DNA of 64,000 nt from Trissonchulus latispiculum (Eukaryota > Nematoda > Enoplea > Enoplida > Ironidae), in the NCBI GenBank assembly GCA_030248195.1, contig JASAND010026591.1:1-64000 (forward strand), given 5' to 3'. The first letter of the stretch is position 1, and the number at the start of each line of letters is the position of its first letter. This document shows, piece after piece, positions 1 through 9,675 of the stretch. Below the pieces are notes generated by a model. That model was given only the letters and a program-made list of their open reading frames with translations. It made no database searches and had not been told where the DNA came from. Made by a program: the position numbers and the translations under genes.

Positions 1-1341
1 AATTTCAACCCGAACGCGTTGAAATCCACAAACAGTATGAGGATGGGCCGTGCCCCATTCGAGCAGATTGGCTCATTTCGACCATCGGTCGAAATAACTA
101 AAGTCATAAAAAGAACTGGACATGGTATACAGGTACATACGTAGGATCGGCCGGACCTTACGGTACGGTCCTAGGTACGAGGTACTACTTACCCGCAGTT
201 TTTGCCTGTACGTATGTAACATACAAGCAAAACAAATAAACCGGAGGGAAAACGACAAAGAACTGGAGGGGGGGTGAAATATACCAATTTAATTAACAAG
301 CATACCACACATACGAAACATGCATACCTAGGAATCAAAAAATACATACGTAGTCGTAGGACCCAAAAAGGAGAATTTTGGAAGTGTTAGAATACATACG
401 TATAACTAATAAAGGATCGTAACGTGAGGGAGAAAGAGAAAAAAACATAAAAACCCCTTTTAGTTTAAATAGAAATCGTAAAAGAAGAATAATAAAAGTA
501 ATATAAATCGTATAAGTATACAAAAAATGTATAAATATACGAAAGGAAAACCCCAATTTTAGACTGAAAAGAGAAAAACCCAAAAATTTAAAAATAACAT
601 AAAATAGAAATAATCGTACGTAGGGTCCTACAATTTTTGACCCTAGAAACATTTATACGAAAGTTAGACACATATACGTACATTTATACCACAAACAAAC
701 ACGCAAACAATCATACAAACAAAGGACCCTACTTACGTATTTATTTACTGACGCGTCAGATTAATTAAAATGAGCGGTGTAGGCCTACATTAATAACGTA
801 CAAGGGGGAGGAGGGAAGGGACAATTAGATTAGGGGGAAAGGGACGGGTGAGTATACCATGTCGGGCAGGGTGAAGGGTCTAACACTCCAGACCCTTTTT
901 GAGTTACCACGTAGCGTAACCCTAATAAAAAATATGAGTGAGTAGGGTCCTGACCAGGCAGGACCCCAGAGTTATCCTACATAACTCTAAAAACAGCTTA
1001 CAAAACTTACAAAAATAAATCATTACGGGTTTTTCGTTTAGCGGTTTCTGGGCATGGGATTCGTAGATCATGGAGATAAGGCATTAATAGGCTTGGGCAA
1101 GGGTGTCGTTTCTAGGGTAGCAACAACAAGATCCCAAGTGTTGCTGGTATTGGCTCAAGAAGGTGCTCAGGTAACGAGGCGGGCTGCAAGTGCCTGAGAT
1201 TATCGGGGTTTGGATAAAGTTACCGGAAATGACACTGTTCGTTACGGTAATACAAAATTTATCGGCTAGTGCCCGTAACTCGTCTGGGGTAAGGAGTGAT
1301 GTCTGCCTACATATGGGTAGAAATGGAATGGGACTTGGGGA
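1..1341. other. gene-less AT-rich stretch, no feature recognised
   Basis: I see no credible coding region. The DNA is AT-rich with many short TACGTA-type palindromes (for example around 130-190, 340-410 and 610-680). The small open frames have no domain-like composition. It probably belongs to, or flanks, the decayed retroelement to its right, where pol would be expected on the minus strand, but no reverse transcriptase motif is visible. Confidence 0.5.
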
Positions 1342-1695
1342 CTACGGACCAATCATATTTTTGCATAAGGTCATAACCAATAATAAAAATCTTGGTACAG
1401 ACCTTTTGGCAACATGGAAGGGAAATAAATATTTGTGCCCGTTGCACAAAAACGGTATCTCACATTTCCCCAATATGCCTTTGGACGTGTCCTCCGCAGC
1501 GGTAGAGAATTTGGAAGCCGCAGAGGTATGAGGGGCAAGGGAGAGGGTACCGGAGGCATTTACATGGTCGAAAAAATGCCTGGATATGTAGCAGACATTC
1601 GCACCGGACTCCAAAAGGGCTAGGGCCTTCACACCAAAAATACTTACTAGCAGGTGGGGGCTTTTTTGGGAGGGCAGACGAGTACACTGGGACAC
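1342..1695 (-). pseudogene. retropepsin (aspartic protease) relic of an LTR retrotransposon
   Basis: The 117-codon minus-strand frame reads like a retroelement protease. A short beta-strand (LLVSIFGVKA) leads into ALLESGANVCYIS, the place where retropepsins have ALLDSGAT/S-xIS. Further on there is a G-I/F-P-F-V pattern and a hydrophobic stretch where the second protease signature normally sits. The catalytic Asp is replaced by Glu (ESGA), so the enzyme should be inactive. The frame stops at the left end with no reverse transcriptase following. It lies downstream, on the same strand and in the same frame phase, of the zinc-knuckle ORF at 3298-4245, which fits a gag-then-protease order. The call rests on the motif and order only. 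Confidence 0.5.
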
Positions 1696-1830
1696 GTAAA
1701 AAGGGGTAGTGTCCGTCAGGATTGCTTGGACGAGGTCACTGACGGGACCTGTCTGTTCATGGTCAGGAGTATCTTCGAAGGATTGATTTTGGTCATTCAG
1801 GTTGCTGAGCGGAGTGGGGTTGGGTTGGGT

Positions 1831-2080
1831 CTCAGGGTCCTCAGCCTCCGAAACCTGAGCGAAGGCATTTTGGGTAGGGAAGGTAGTAGGAATGACCGCT
1901 GGGGTTGGCAGCTGAGGCTCATTTATAACAGCAGGGGTGGGACTTTCTGTTTGATGGACCAGCTCTCCCAGGAGAGCAGTGGGTTTGGGCTGGCTCTCAG
2001 GGTCCTCAACCTCTAAAACCTGAGTTGAGGCATTTCAGGTAGGGGTAGCCGCTGGGGTTGGCGGGCTGGGGCTCATTGGC
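1831..2080. repeat. imperfect 165-bp tandem duplication
   Basis: The segment beginning CTCAGGGTCCTCA at 1831 recurs at 1996 (CTCAGGGTCCTCAACCTC), followed in both by a matching ACCTGAG...GGCATTT block and a GCTGGGGTTGGC block. It lies within the decayed retroelement, on the strand complementary to its coding sense, and is probably a duplication inside the Gag linker or Gag-protease spacer. Confidence 0.6.
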
Positions 2081-2093
2081 AGGCTGGTGGGAA

Positions 2094-3289
2094 TTAGCTG
2101 GGTGGCGAGGTTAGCTCTCCCATAGACGGGGGATCGCTCACACAGTGTGGGGTCGAGGGAGTCGTTTGGGTTTGGGCAAAGAGTCGCTTCTGGTGGGCTC
2201 GTGGGGTTGGCAGAGTTGACCGGACATGTCCAGCTCCTCCATGCACTGACGAATTCGGCCCAGAAGGTTCAACAGCATTCTTTGAAACTCTTGCGAATTT
2301 TTGGCGGGTAAGGTTCATGGTTGGAGGAGAAGTCCCCAGGAGACGTTCTCAACAGCTTTAGGGAGTTTTGGGTACGATTCCTGCTGATGATCCTCCACCG
2401 GGCTGAGCGACTCTCGGGGATCCTGGACCATGTCGCCCAATTCAAAGCACGGAGCCCACTGGTCGGGGCCAAAGGGGTTAGTGGAAATAGCGATAGGGGA
2501 GGCGTGGTCATGACGATCACGCTTGGAATGTCGGGAAACTATTTTCCAAGAGTAGTTTCCTGTGTCCCACATGGGGTGGGAGTTTCCGGGGGCCTTGCGA
2601 GTGGAGGCCGTGGTAGGGGTAGCTGTAGTGGGACCATCCTGGTGATGCGAGGTACTGGAGAGGTGTTGCTGGCCCTCGCCAGGTCAGTAACATCTCCCCC
2701 AGGGCTTAGAACTCAAACTTAGGGGTGGAATGTGTGCGTACTTGGTTAAATGTACGTACATGGTTTGTACGGGGTAAAATTTTGGGCGTCAACAGTGGAT
2801 CAATTAGGGAGGGGATAGGTACTTGGATCTTGTTGGACGCTACGGGCTTCCCGTAGCATCCGCGAGGGGGAGTCCACTGCTGACGATTAAACCTTTCGCA
2901 ACCTCGCAACACCAAGTTTTTCCCTGCTGGCTGGGGGCTATACTCAGGGTGGTTGGGTAGGCAAGTCCGCGGCCTCCACTGACAAGTTCGTGTGCGTTTG
3001 GGCTCCAAAAATGAAAGGCGACGTTGGACAGGGTAAGGGGGTTCGACCTCGTGGTCAAACAGGCTGGGGGGTTTCGTAGATTGGGAGGAGGGTGGGGATG
3101 GGGTATACTCCGTTGAACAAGAGGACACTGAGACCGTCGGGGACTGATGTGACTCGGGTGATGGCCACTTGGTGAGAAATAGGGTAAGGGTTCGGGCTCC
3201 TCTGAGCTCCGATTGACCATCCGAGGGTTATCAGTCACTTCATACACGGGGGCCATATTAACTGGGTAGGGGTCAAGCCGGGGGCGCAC
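2094..3289 (-). pseudogene. degraded middle of the minus-strand retroelement
   Basis: Between the zinc-knuckle ORF and the protease relic the minus strand holds overlapping proline/serine-rich open pieces in different frames (2840-3289, 2706-3128, 2315-2572, 2269-2520, 2094-2318). None is a complete domain. The frame changes and internal stops are what is expected from an old retroelement coding region with indels. I see no reverse transcriptase, RNase H or integrase motifs, so this is annotated as relic sequence only. Confidence 0.4.
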
Positions 3290-3297
3290 GTCGGGGC

Positions 3298-4245
3298 TTA
3301 CTGACGGCGCCCCAGGTTGGCGTTTCCCTGGTTCTGGAAAAGGCCATCGGAAGTGGGTTGATGACTAACTTGAGGACTGGGTTGGGGTTGGAGGTCACTC
3401 AGGTCACCTCCTTGTTGGCAAAGGGGGGTCCGCGCTTGAGGTTGGGGGCTGGCCATCACCTTCGGGCTCGCCAACATACGTAGGAATCCGGGGTGGTTGG
3501 GCCCCAGGTTGTCGATTGCGCGTATACGGGTGGGGCAGTATTGCCACCCGTGCCCCTCCTGGGTGCACCAGAAGCACAACCTGGGCCCATGAGTTCTGGA
3601 GTTGTGGTTACGGGGGTAAGAATTGGAATTATTTCGAATTCCATATGGGCGGGATTTGATCTGATCGTGGGGGCCTTGGGATGGTTTCGTTCCACTAGAG
3701 GCCGTAATGGATTTGGCATGGCGTTTCGTGGACGGGCAGGTTTGCACTACCAGGGCTTCCCTAGTAGGCAAATGGGGTTTAGGGTATCCGGGGGTATGGG
3801 GGGAATAATCATAAAAATACTCCAATGGGGTTTGATGGGGAGGGGGAGCCCATCCAGGACACGCCGGGGCTTTGGGACAAAAACCCAGAGCGGGTTTTTT
3901 CTTGGGTTGGGGCTTTCCGGACGGCTGTTCCAGGGGAGTGGGGTTGGGGGGTGGGGCTTCTTCGCTCGGGTCAGAACCGTCCAAATGAACCGTGGGGTCA
4001 TGACGGGAGGGGCTTCCCCTACTTCCGTCCTGGGGGTAGTCCGACGAGGGGTGTAGATCGTCCTCGGGACTCAGTCCTGACCCGAGGCGGATGTGGACGG
4101 AAGATCCGTGCTGCCCAGAACTTCCGACCACGGCCCCAAGGTCAGGAGGGGGAGGGTCAGGAGATCGGGCCACTCTGGGTTTACTGTCAAAGGGGTCGTC
4201 TTCAGGGGGGCGATTATCCATTACAAACACGTCACGAAAAAACAC
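3298..4245 (-). CDS. Gag-like nucleocapsid ORF with one CCHC zinc knuckle (retrotransposon)
   Basis: This minus-strand ORF is rich in Pro, Ser and basic residues. It contains a textbook retroviral-type zinc knuckle, CFWCTQEGHGWQYC, with C-x2-C-x4-H-x4-C spacing, about two thirds along. The open frame reaches 4245, but the first ATG is at 4221 (MDNRPPEDD); the longer form would need a GTG start. The N-terminal half is low-complexity and acidic, the middle is basic (K-P-Q-P-K-K-K-P), and the C-terminal part is Gln/Pro-rich. No capsid-like helical domain is obvious. It ends in a stop at 3298, upstream of a decayed protease on the same strand. A 20-bp perfect inverted repeat lies just upstream of the start. 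The ORF is probably a fossil; expression cannot be judged. Confidence 0.55.
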   Translation of the reverse strand: MFFRDVFVMDNRPPEDDPFDSKPRVARSPDPPPPDLGAVVGSSGQHGSSVHIRLGSGLSPEDDLHPSSDYPQDGSRGSPSRHDPTVHLDGSDPSEEAPPPNPTPLEQPSGKPQPKKKPALGFCPKAPACPGWAPPPHQTPLEYFYDYSPHTPGYPKPHLPTREALVVQTCPSTKRHAKSITASSGTKPSQGPHDQIKSRPYGIRNNSNSYPRNHNSRTHGPRLCFWCTQEGHGWQYCPTRIRAIDNLGPNHPGFLRMLASPKVMASPQPQARTPLCQQGGDLSDLQPQPSPQVSHQPTSDGLFQNQGNANLGRRQ

Positions 4246-4258
4246 AACTCACCAAATT

Positions 4259-4337
4259 AGTTATATACGTATATCCTATTTTTGGGCAGGACCGGGGGGC
4301 AATGGGGATTTTCAGGGTAGGATATACGTATATAACT
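4259..4337. repeat. 20-bp perfect inverted repeat upstream of the Gag-like ORF
   Basis: 4259-4278 (AGTTATATACGTATATCCTA) is the exact reverse complement of 4318-4337, with a 39-bp loop. Each arm also contains the self-complementary ATATACGTATAT. It lies 38 bp before the minus-strand ATG at 4221 and could form a leader hairpin in the transcript, or be a small insertion. Confidence 0.85.
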
Positions 4338-5015
4338 CAAAATCGGGGTTTTCCGGCCAGGGACACGAAACTCCAACTGTACGTACGTATTCCGGGACCA
4401 AGAATCGGGGGGTTGGGTCGAATCTTCAATTCGACCTGAAATTGTTGGGGCCTCGTCCGGGGAGTAGCAGCAATCCACCAGTTGGGAATTCAATCGTCCA
4501 ACGGTACAGGGTTAGATTCCTGGCCGAGCCCCGGAATCCAACGGAAAAATTTTTTCCAAAATTTGTATTTCCCTCCCAAAAAATTTTCTGGGTGAGGGGG
4601 GACTGATTGGGGTAAATTTAGGGCGGGAAGGGAGTTGCTGGTATAATAGGGATGGGTTATCACTTGGCCTGGCCCCAGTGATATTAACGGGGGAGAGTTG
4701 GGCTTCCCAACTATAAGAATAAATTCCAAAAGGGTGAGGGAAAAATAACGCGGCACTAGGAATTCACCAAAATAAATCAGATGAGAAAAACACGCCACTC
4801 GTCAACAGAAAGGAAACGGGACTAATAAAACTCCCTGGAAACTGACAGGAAGTCGGGCGTCTGACTGGGACTCTAAGCGATGCGTGGGCGGGACTTCAAA
4901 AGGCCCAAGCAGAGTCAGGCGCCTGATAAGGAATCAAGCGATGCGGGGGCGGGCCAAAAAAATTAACACAAAGGTTTGCAATTGGGAATGACGTCAATTG
5001 CAGACCTTTGTGAAT
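4338..5015. other. retroelement leader or flank without recognised genes
   Basis: No coding signal is apparent. The stretch is G-rich on the plus strand and includes long homopolymer-like runs of G and A. On the minus strand this would be the leader region of the Gag-like ORF. I could not locate a convincing LTR pair. Confidence 0.4.
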
Positions 5016-5210
5016 CCACACGGGGGGGGTGGGTATATACGAACACCAAGGGGATAAAAGACCGGCGAACCCAGTCAAAAGGCCACGCGGGGGGAATGCG
5101 TATATACAAACACCAAGGGGATGAAAGACCGGCGAACCCAGTCAACAAGCCACACGGGGGGGATGGGTATATACAAACACCCAGGGAATGAAAGACCGAC
5201 GAACCCAGTC
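5016..5210. repeat. 67-bp tandem repeat, three copies
   Basis: Units start with CCACACGGGG or CCACGCGGGG at 5016, 5083 and 5150. Each continues with GTATATAC, AACACC, a G run, AAAGACCG and GAACCCAGTCA. Spacing is exactly 67 bp twice. The copies differ at only a few positions, so the expansion is fairly recent. Confidence 0.9.
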
Positions 5211-5281
5211 ACAATAAGGAAAATGGAGGGGGGAAACGTTACAGGTAGTAAATATAGGGAAAGAAAAAATTATTTGGGGAT

Positions 5282-5575
5282 TCTAAAAAAATTTTGGACT
5301 AGGGGGGGAACTAGAAAAATTAATTTAGGGACGGGTGAAAAAAATAGGAGAAATATTTTAGGGAGAAAAAATAATAGGGGAGAGCCTGGAACTGGCAGCC
5401 TAACGTAAAATAGGCTGACAATAATAAGAAAAAATTGGGGGGAGTCTAACAAAAAATTTTTTAGACTAGGGGGGGTAAGAAAATTAATTTAGGGGAGGGG
5501 AAAAAACAAGAAAAATATTTTGGGAAAAAAGAAAACGAGAGCCTAGGCCTGGCAGCCTAATGTAAAATATGAGGG
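5282..5575. repeat. diverged tandem duplication, about 165-bp period
   Basis: Two blocks, about 5282-5412 and 5445-5575, share the same order of motifs. These are a TCTAA-(A)n-TTTT start, GGACTAGGGGGG or AGACTAGGGGGG, AAAATTAATTTAGGG, AGAAATATTTT or AAAAATATTTT, GAGAGCCT, CTGGCAGCCTAA and TAAAATA. They are clearly related but diverged by indels. Confidence 0.75.
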
Positions 5576-5599
5576 AGCTAGGGATTTTAACCACTGAGC

Positions 5600-7200
5600 T
5601 CACGCCCCAAATTTTACAAGCGGAACTGTGCGCAAGAACGCTGACCAGCGACTGCGGGTGGAGATATTAAGTCCAGGCGGCTCTCTTTCCACCGACTAGC
5701 CTCGCCAAGGGGGAACAGGTAAGTTTTGGGGGACGCCAACGGGGCGCCTAGTAAAAATGGGGGAACACACACACAAATTAGGCTCAGATACAAGTCAGCT
5801 CCGGGCTAATCCCAGAGCTCTACCTAGCTAAGAAAAGAGATCAAAGACTAGTAAAATTTAGTATTAATAATTAAATTAACAAGGCAAAAGACAACCGGCG
5901 AATTTACTAGGAAAATACGGGACAAGGTTATGACAGGGAAGTCCTTCCGGCGATACCCAGATAGGACAAGCAGAAACAGCGGGCTACCCGCACAGCAACA
6001 GAAAAAGGGCACGAAGGGAAATGCAAACAAATGGGAGGGGACCAGCAACAAATGGGACAATAGAAGAATACAATGACTCTGGGGGAGGGGGTTAGCTAAT
6101 AAAGTTAGACCCAGGGGGGACGGGGACAACCCCGCAGAGTGGGACGGGCGTAGGAAAAGGGAAGTTAGGAGTTAATAGAAATAATATAGAAAGGGATTAG
6201 AGATGACAGGAGGTGTTAACAAAAGGTAATTTGGGTTAATTTTGGAATAAAGGGGAAAATACACAACTTACGTTTAGGTGTATAATTTGCAGGAGATGGG
6301 GGCCCCAACTCATAAGACCCGACCGCCCAGTACTTGACAAAAACTCCCAACTGACTATCAACAAGTCTGAGTCAGCATCCAAAGGGGACAAACTGGAAAA
6401 AACCAGTTTTGTCAGCGTCTGCTGACGTGCATGCTCTATCTTTCCAGACAGAGCATAAAAATTACAACAATTACATCAGGGGAATTTTTAAAGACTTTTA
6501 AGGAATTTTGGGGAAAAAATCGGAAAGGAACGAAATGGAATTACTGGAAAGGGGGTGATAGCGCGGTCGCTATCACCCACATTACACCTTATACACGTAA
6601 TTTTGACATAAGGTAGGGGATTAGCCAATCAGATTCATTTTAGTTCAAACGCATATAAACACATGGTTAACTGTGTTAACCGTGACCCCCCTCCCGAGAT
6701 TTCGGCCTTAATGTGCCGAGCATCTGACAGGCCAATTACACTAGCAAGGGTACGGTGTCGTAGTCTTGCTATTATTAACTCTTGGCATTAGTAAGGATTA
6801 AAAATAAAAAATAATTGTATCATTTGCTCCTGCTGTTTTCAGGCACGTTTAAATGACAAATGACATGTATGTACGTGTACGTGTGTTTGTGCTAAAACTG
6901 AACGCTTCAGGTCCTTGTCTTGTCTGTGTTTAACGTTGGAAATTTCTCGACTGCTTTGCAGTGACAATTTTTACTGTTGGAATTTCCCACGTCGCTGTCT
7001 CACTGTAAGAACCACAGGAAAGTGTCATAATGAACACCATTTGTCAACAAAGCTTCTACAAACCTTCCTTGTCTATTGCTGACATTGCGAATTTAGTTTT
7101 CTTGCGCCATTGCTGTTTTCGTTGCAATCAGTTTGATTCTGGATGATATTGTGAAGCAGGATTTAAATAAGAGGTTAGTTACCTAAAAGATTTGGAATAG
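5600..7200. other. gene-less stretch with one small hairpin
   Basis: I see no coding region. The only structure I can support is an 11-bp perfect inverted repeat at 6553-6578 (GGGTGATAGCG / CGCTATCACCC) with a 4-base loop. Plus-strand purine richness continues to about 6.6 kb and then composition becomes ordinary. Confidence 0.45.
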
Positions 7201-7239
7201 AAGGACGATGAGCAGATAAGGGTTGGTTCCTGGTCTGAG

Positions 7240-8095
7240 CCGGGCCGATACCTCTGATCTGATTTCTTGTGCTTTCTCCCCCCAGCCCTAACTTTTGACT
7301 TTTTGACCAATAACTTTGAAATTTTGTATGAGTGCATACTGAAGCTTGACGAATTCCAAAAAATTGAAAATTTTTAAATTTCTGAATTCGACAAGTTTTG
7401 CTATGCAGTATGCACTTATATAGGGTCTTGTCCGGCTCCCCCCCCAAAGTTCCTGAAACTTGACCAAATGAGCTGAAATTCGGTTTGGGTATGTTTTCGA
7501 CCACGCTGAGTCAAATATCGCAAAATTTTTCGATTTTGCGAAATTAGATTTTTCTCGATTCGCAAGGCGGGACAAGGGAACCGGGAAAAATTTTCGATTT
7601 CGAAAAGTCTTCGATTTCGCTGAAATGTATATAAGGGTAGAACAGGGGTAAGTCTGGACAGTAAAACATGAATCTGAATTCCGTTTTTGATTCAGCTTTA
7701 CGTTAGCTCAGTATAGCTTACATCGCTTTTACCGAACCGAAAAGCTGAATCGAAAAACGGACTTTAGATTCTTGTTTTACTTTGTTTACCAGAAAACCCC
7801 TTTAAACAACTTTTCAGCAAAATCGAAGACCAAAAATTTTCGGTTCCCCTTGGTCCCCCCTTGCGAATCGAAAGATCTAATTTGGCGAAATCGAAACATT
7901 TTACGATATTTGAACTCAGAGTGATCGAAAACATACCCACACCAAATTTCAGCTAATTTGGTCAAGTTTTAAGAACTTTGAGTGGTGGGGGGGATAATCG
8001 AGACAAGACCCCTTATATAAATTTTGAAAGTTATGGTCAAAAAATCAAAAGTTAGAACCGGCTAAAAGTGCAAGAGATCTAATACTTTGATCCTG
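7240..8095. mobile_element. foldback (long inverted repeat) element, copy 1
   Basis: The left half (7240-7700) and right half (7735-8095) are imperfect reverse complements. GTATGTTTTCGACCACGCTG at about 7490 mirrors GTGATCGAAAACATACCCAC at about 7925. GGGTCTTGTC near 7425 mirrors GACAAGACCCC near 8005. GAATC...GTTTTTGATTCAGC near 7673 mirrors GCTGAATCGAAAAACGGA near 7742. The arms exceed 300 bp around a short centre. No ORF has domain features. A second member of the family lies at about 35.7-36.2 kb. I infer a non-autonomous foldback transposon; ends and target duplication were not determined. Confidence 0.7.
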
Positions 8096-8097
8096 GT

Positions 8098-8905
8098 CTA
8101 GAGGCCTGCATTACGGGCCCGAACGGGCCGACAGCCAAAGTTCACGGGCCAGGCCGGGCCGGGCCATGGGCCGAGTTTCCGGCCTGCTCCCACTATTTTT
8201 GCGACATTTTACTAAAGAATAATAACTCAAATGTTTAGTTTGCTTCTTGATCATGTTTCGTACATTAACATTGATTTTCAGGAATTAATTACTATCAGCA
8301 TTTTCATTAAATAAATGTTACTGTGTATTTTATTTAAATTAAATAGTTGATTAAGTTGCTACATAATGCTAGATCTGATATCCTTCAAATTTTAACGTTA
8401 TATATATATACACACATATATATATATATAATAGTATGCTTATGCTCATTTCTTGATTCGTGAAAAGGTACTCAAGAAATTTCATTTCGGATGTTGGCCA
8501 GCATAACTCTGTGGTTCAAAACATTCGGAACAAGCCCTTCAAACTGTTAAAATTCGGATAAAGCAATTTAAACTCTTAATTGCAAAAGTTGGTGCTCAAA
8601 ATTAATGTCAAATCTCTCAATTTATTAACGCAATTTTCGCGATTACATCATAGAAACTTCAACCTGAAATTGAATAATAAATTTGAAATTTTTTGAAATT
8701 TTGCACTTTCTGAAAAAATAAGAAATTTCGCGTGCCGGGCGAGCCGAAAAATTTGACGGGCCTGGTCGAGCGGGCCGAAACCTTTCTTGGGCCGGGCCGG
8801 GCGGGCCGAGAAAAATTTTTCACAGGCCGGGCGGGCCGAGAAAAATTATTCACAGGCCGGGCCGGGCGGCCGGGCCGGGCCGCAAAAATTCGGCCCGTGC
8901 AGGTC
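8098..8905. mobile_element. MITE-like element with GGCC-rich ends
   Basis: The left end reads TAGAGGCCTGCATTACGGGCC and the reverse complement of the right end reads GAGAGACCTGCACGGGCCGAA. The element therefore has inverted termini, with long GGGCCGG-type subterminal arrays (8115-8185 and 8735-8895) around an AT-rich centre. There is no coding capacity. The structure fits a non-autonomous DNA transposon. A target duplication could not be fixed because another element abuts on the right. Confidence 0.6.
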
Positions 8906-8908
8906 TCT

Positions 8909-9675
8909 CAGAGTTGGCGCCGGGTCCGGGTACCCGCGGGCCGGGACGGGTCCCGGTTCGGGTCCAACTTTAGGACCCGCGGGTCAGGGTACCCGCGGTT
9001 CCGAGTCCGGGTCCGGATCCAAAATACTGAAGAAGACTGGATTTTGCTACATTTAGGGATGTTAAAACATTACAATTTGTTGTATTTCTAATAAACGGTT
9101 GGTGGAACTGGTGTGTTAGGCATTGAGATACAATGTTTAGTTGTCTTGCTGAGGTCTTACTGATCTGCATTATGCTGCTCTGCTGGGCTAGAAACACAAT
9201 ATGTACAAACTAGAATTGGAAGTAGAAATATGACAACTCGAATTGATAAGTTAGCATAAAGTTTTGCAATGCACGCAAAACTTGATCTAGTAAACAAGCT
9301 GAAGGACATTGTTTTCAAATACAAGCCACCAAAAATTCGTTCACATTCTTTCCTCCAAAGCATTCTTAACTTGTCCGAAAGACAGCCTCACACTGTTTCT
9401 GGACTATCACAAAACTGCTACTGCTTTTGTTAGCCCTATGTAGCGCTCAAAATTGTCGTGAGGCGTAAAATAAGTTAACCTAAAGCTTATCACAGGTTTT
9501 ATTAGCGACTGGGCTATTACAGTAGTAAAGTTGCAGTGAAATTTAAGAATGCAGTGAATGTTTATGCAAACTGGTTCGTTTTTCAGAACCGGGTACCCGG
9601 ATCCGGGTCTGGGTGGGTCCGGGTCCGGCCTAACGGGTCCGGGTCCGAAAATTTGGACCCGGTGCCTATCTACTG
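8909..9675. mobile_element. hAT-type MITE with CCGGGTCC-rich ends
   Basis: The left end begins CAGAGTTGGCGCCGGGTCC. The reverse complement of the right end begins CAGTAGATAGGCACCGGGTCC. The first nine bases are identical to those of the element at 52062, which has a clean 8-bp target duplication, and hAT termini typically begin CAG. Subterminal arrays of GGGTCCGGGT and GGGTACCCG occur at both ends and the interior is AT-rich without protein domains. I could not find matching 8-bp flanks, perhaps because it inserted beside the preceding element. Confidence 0.55.

Noticed and set aside
3493..4606. Large plus-strand ORFs (about 187, 204 and 171 codons)
   Set aside because: They are antisense shadows of the C-rich minus-strand Gag-like ORF, which has a real zinc knuckle.
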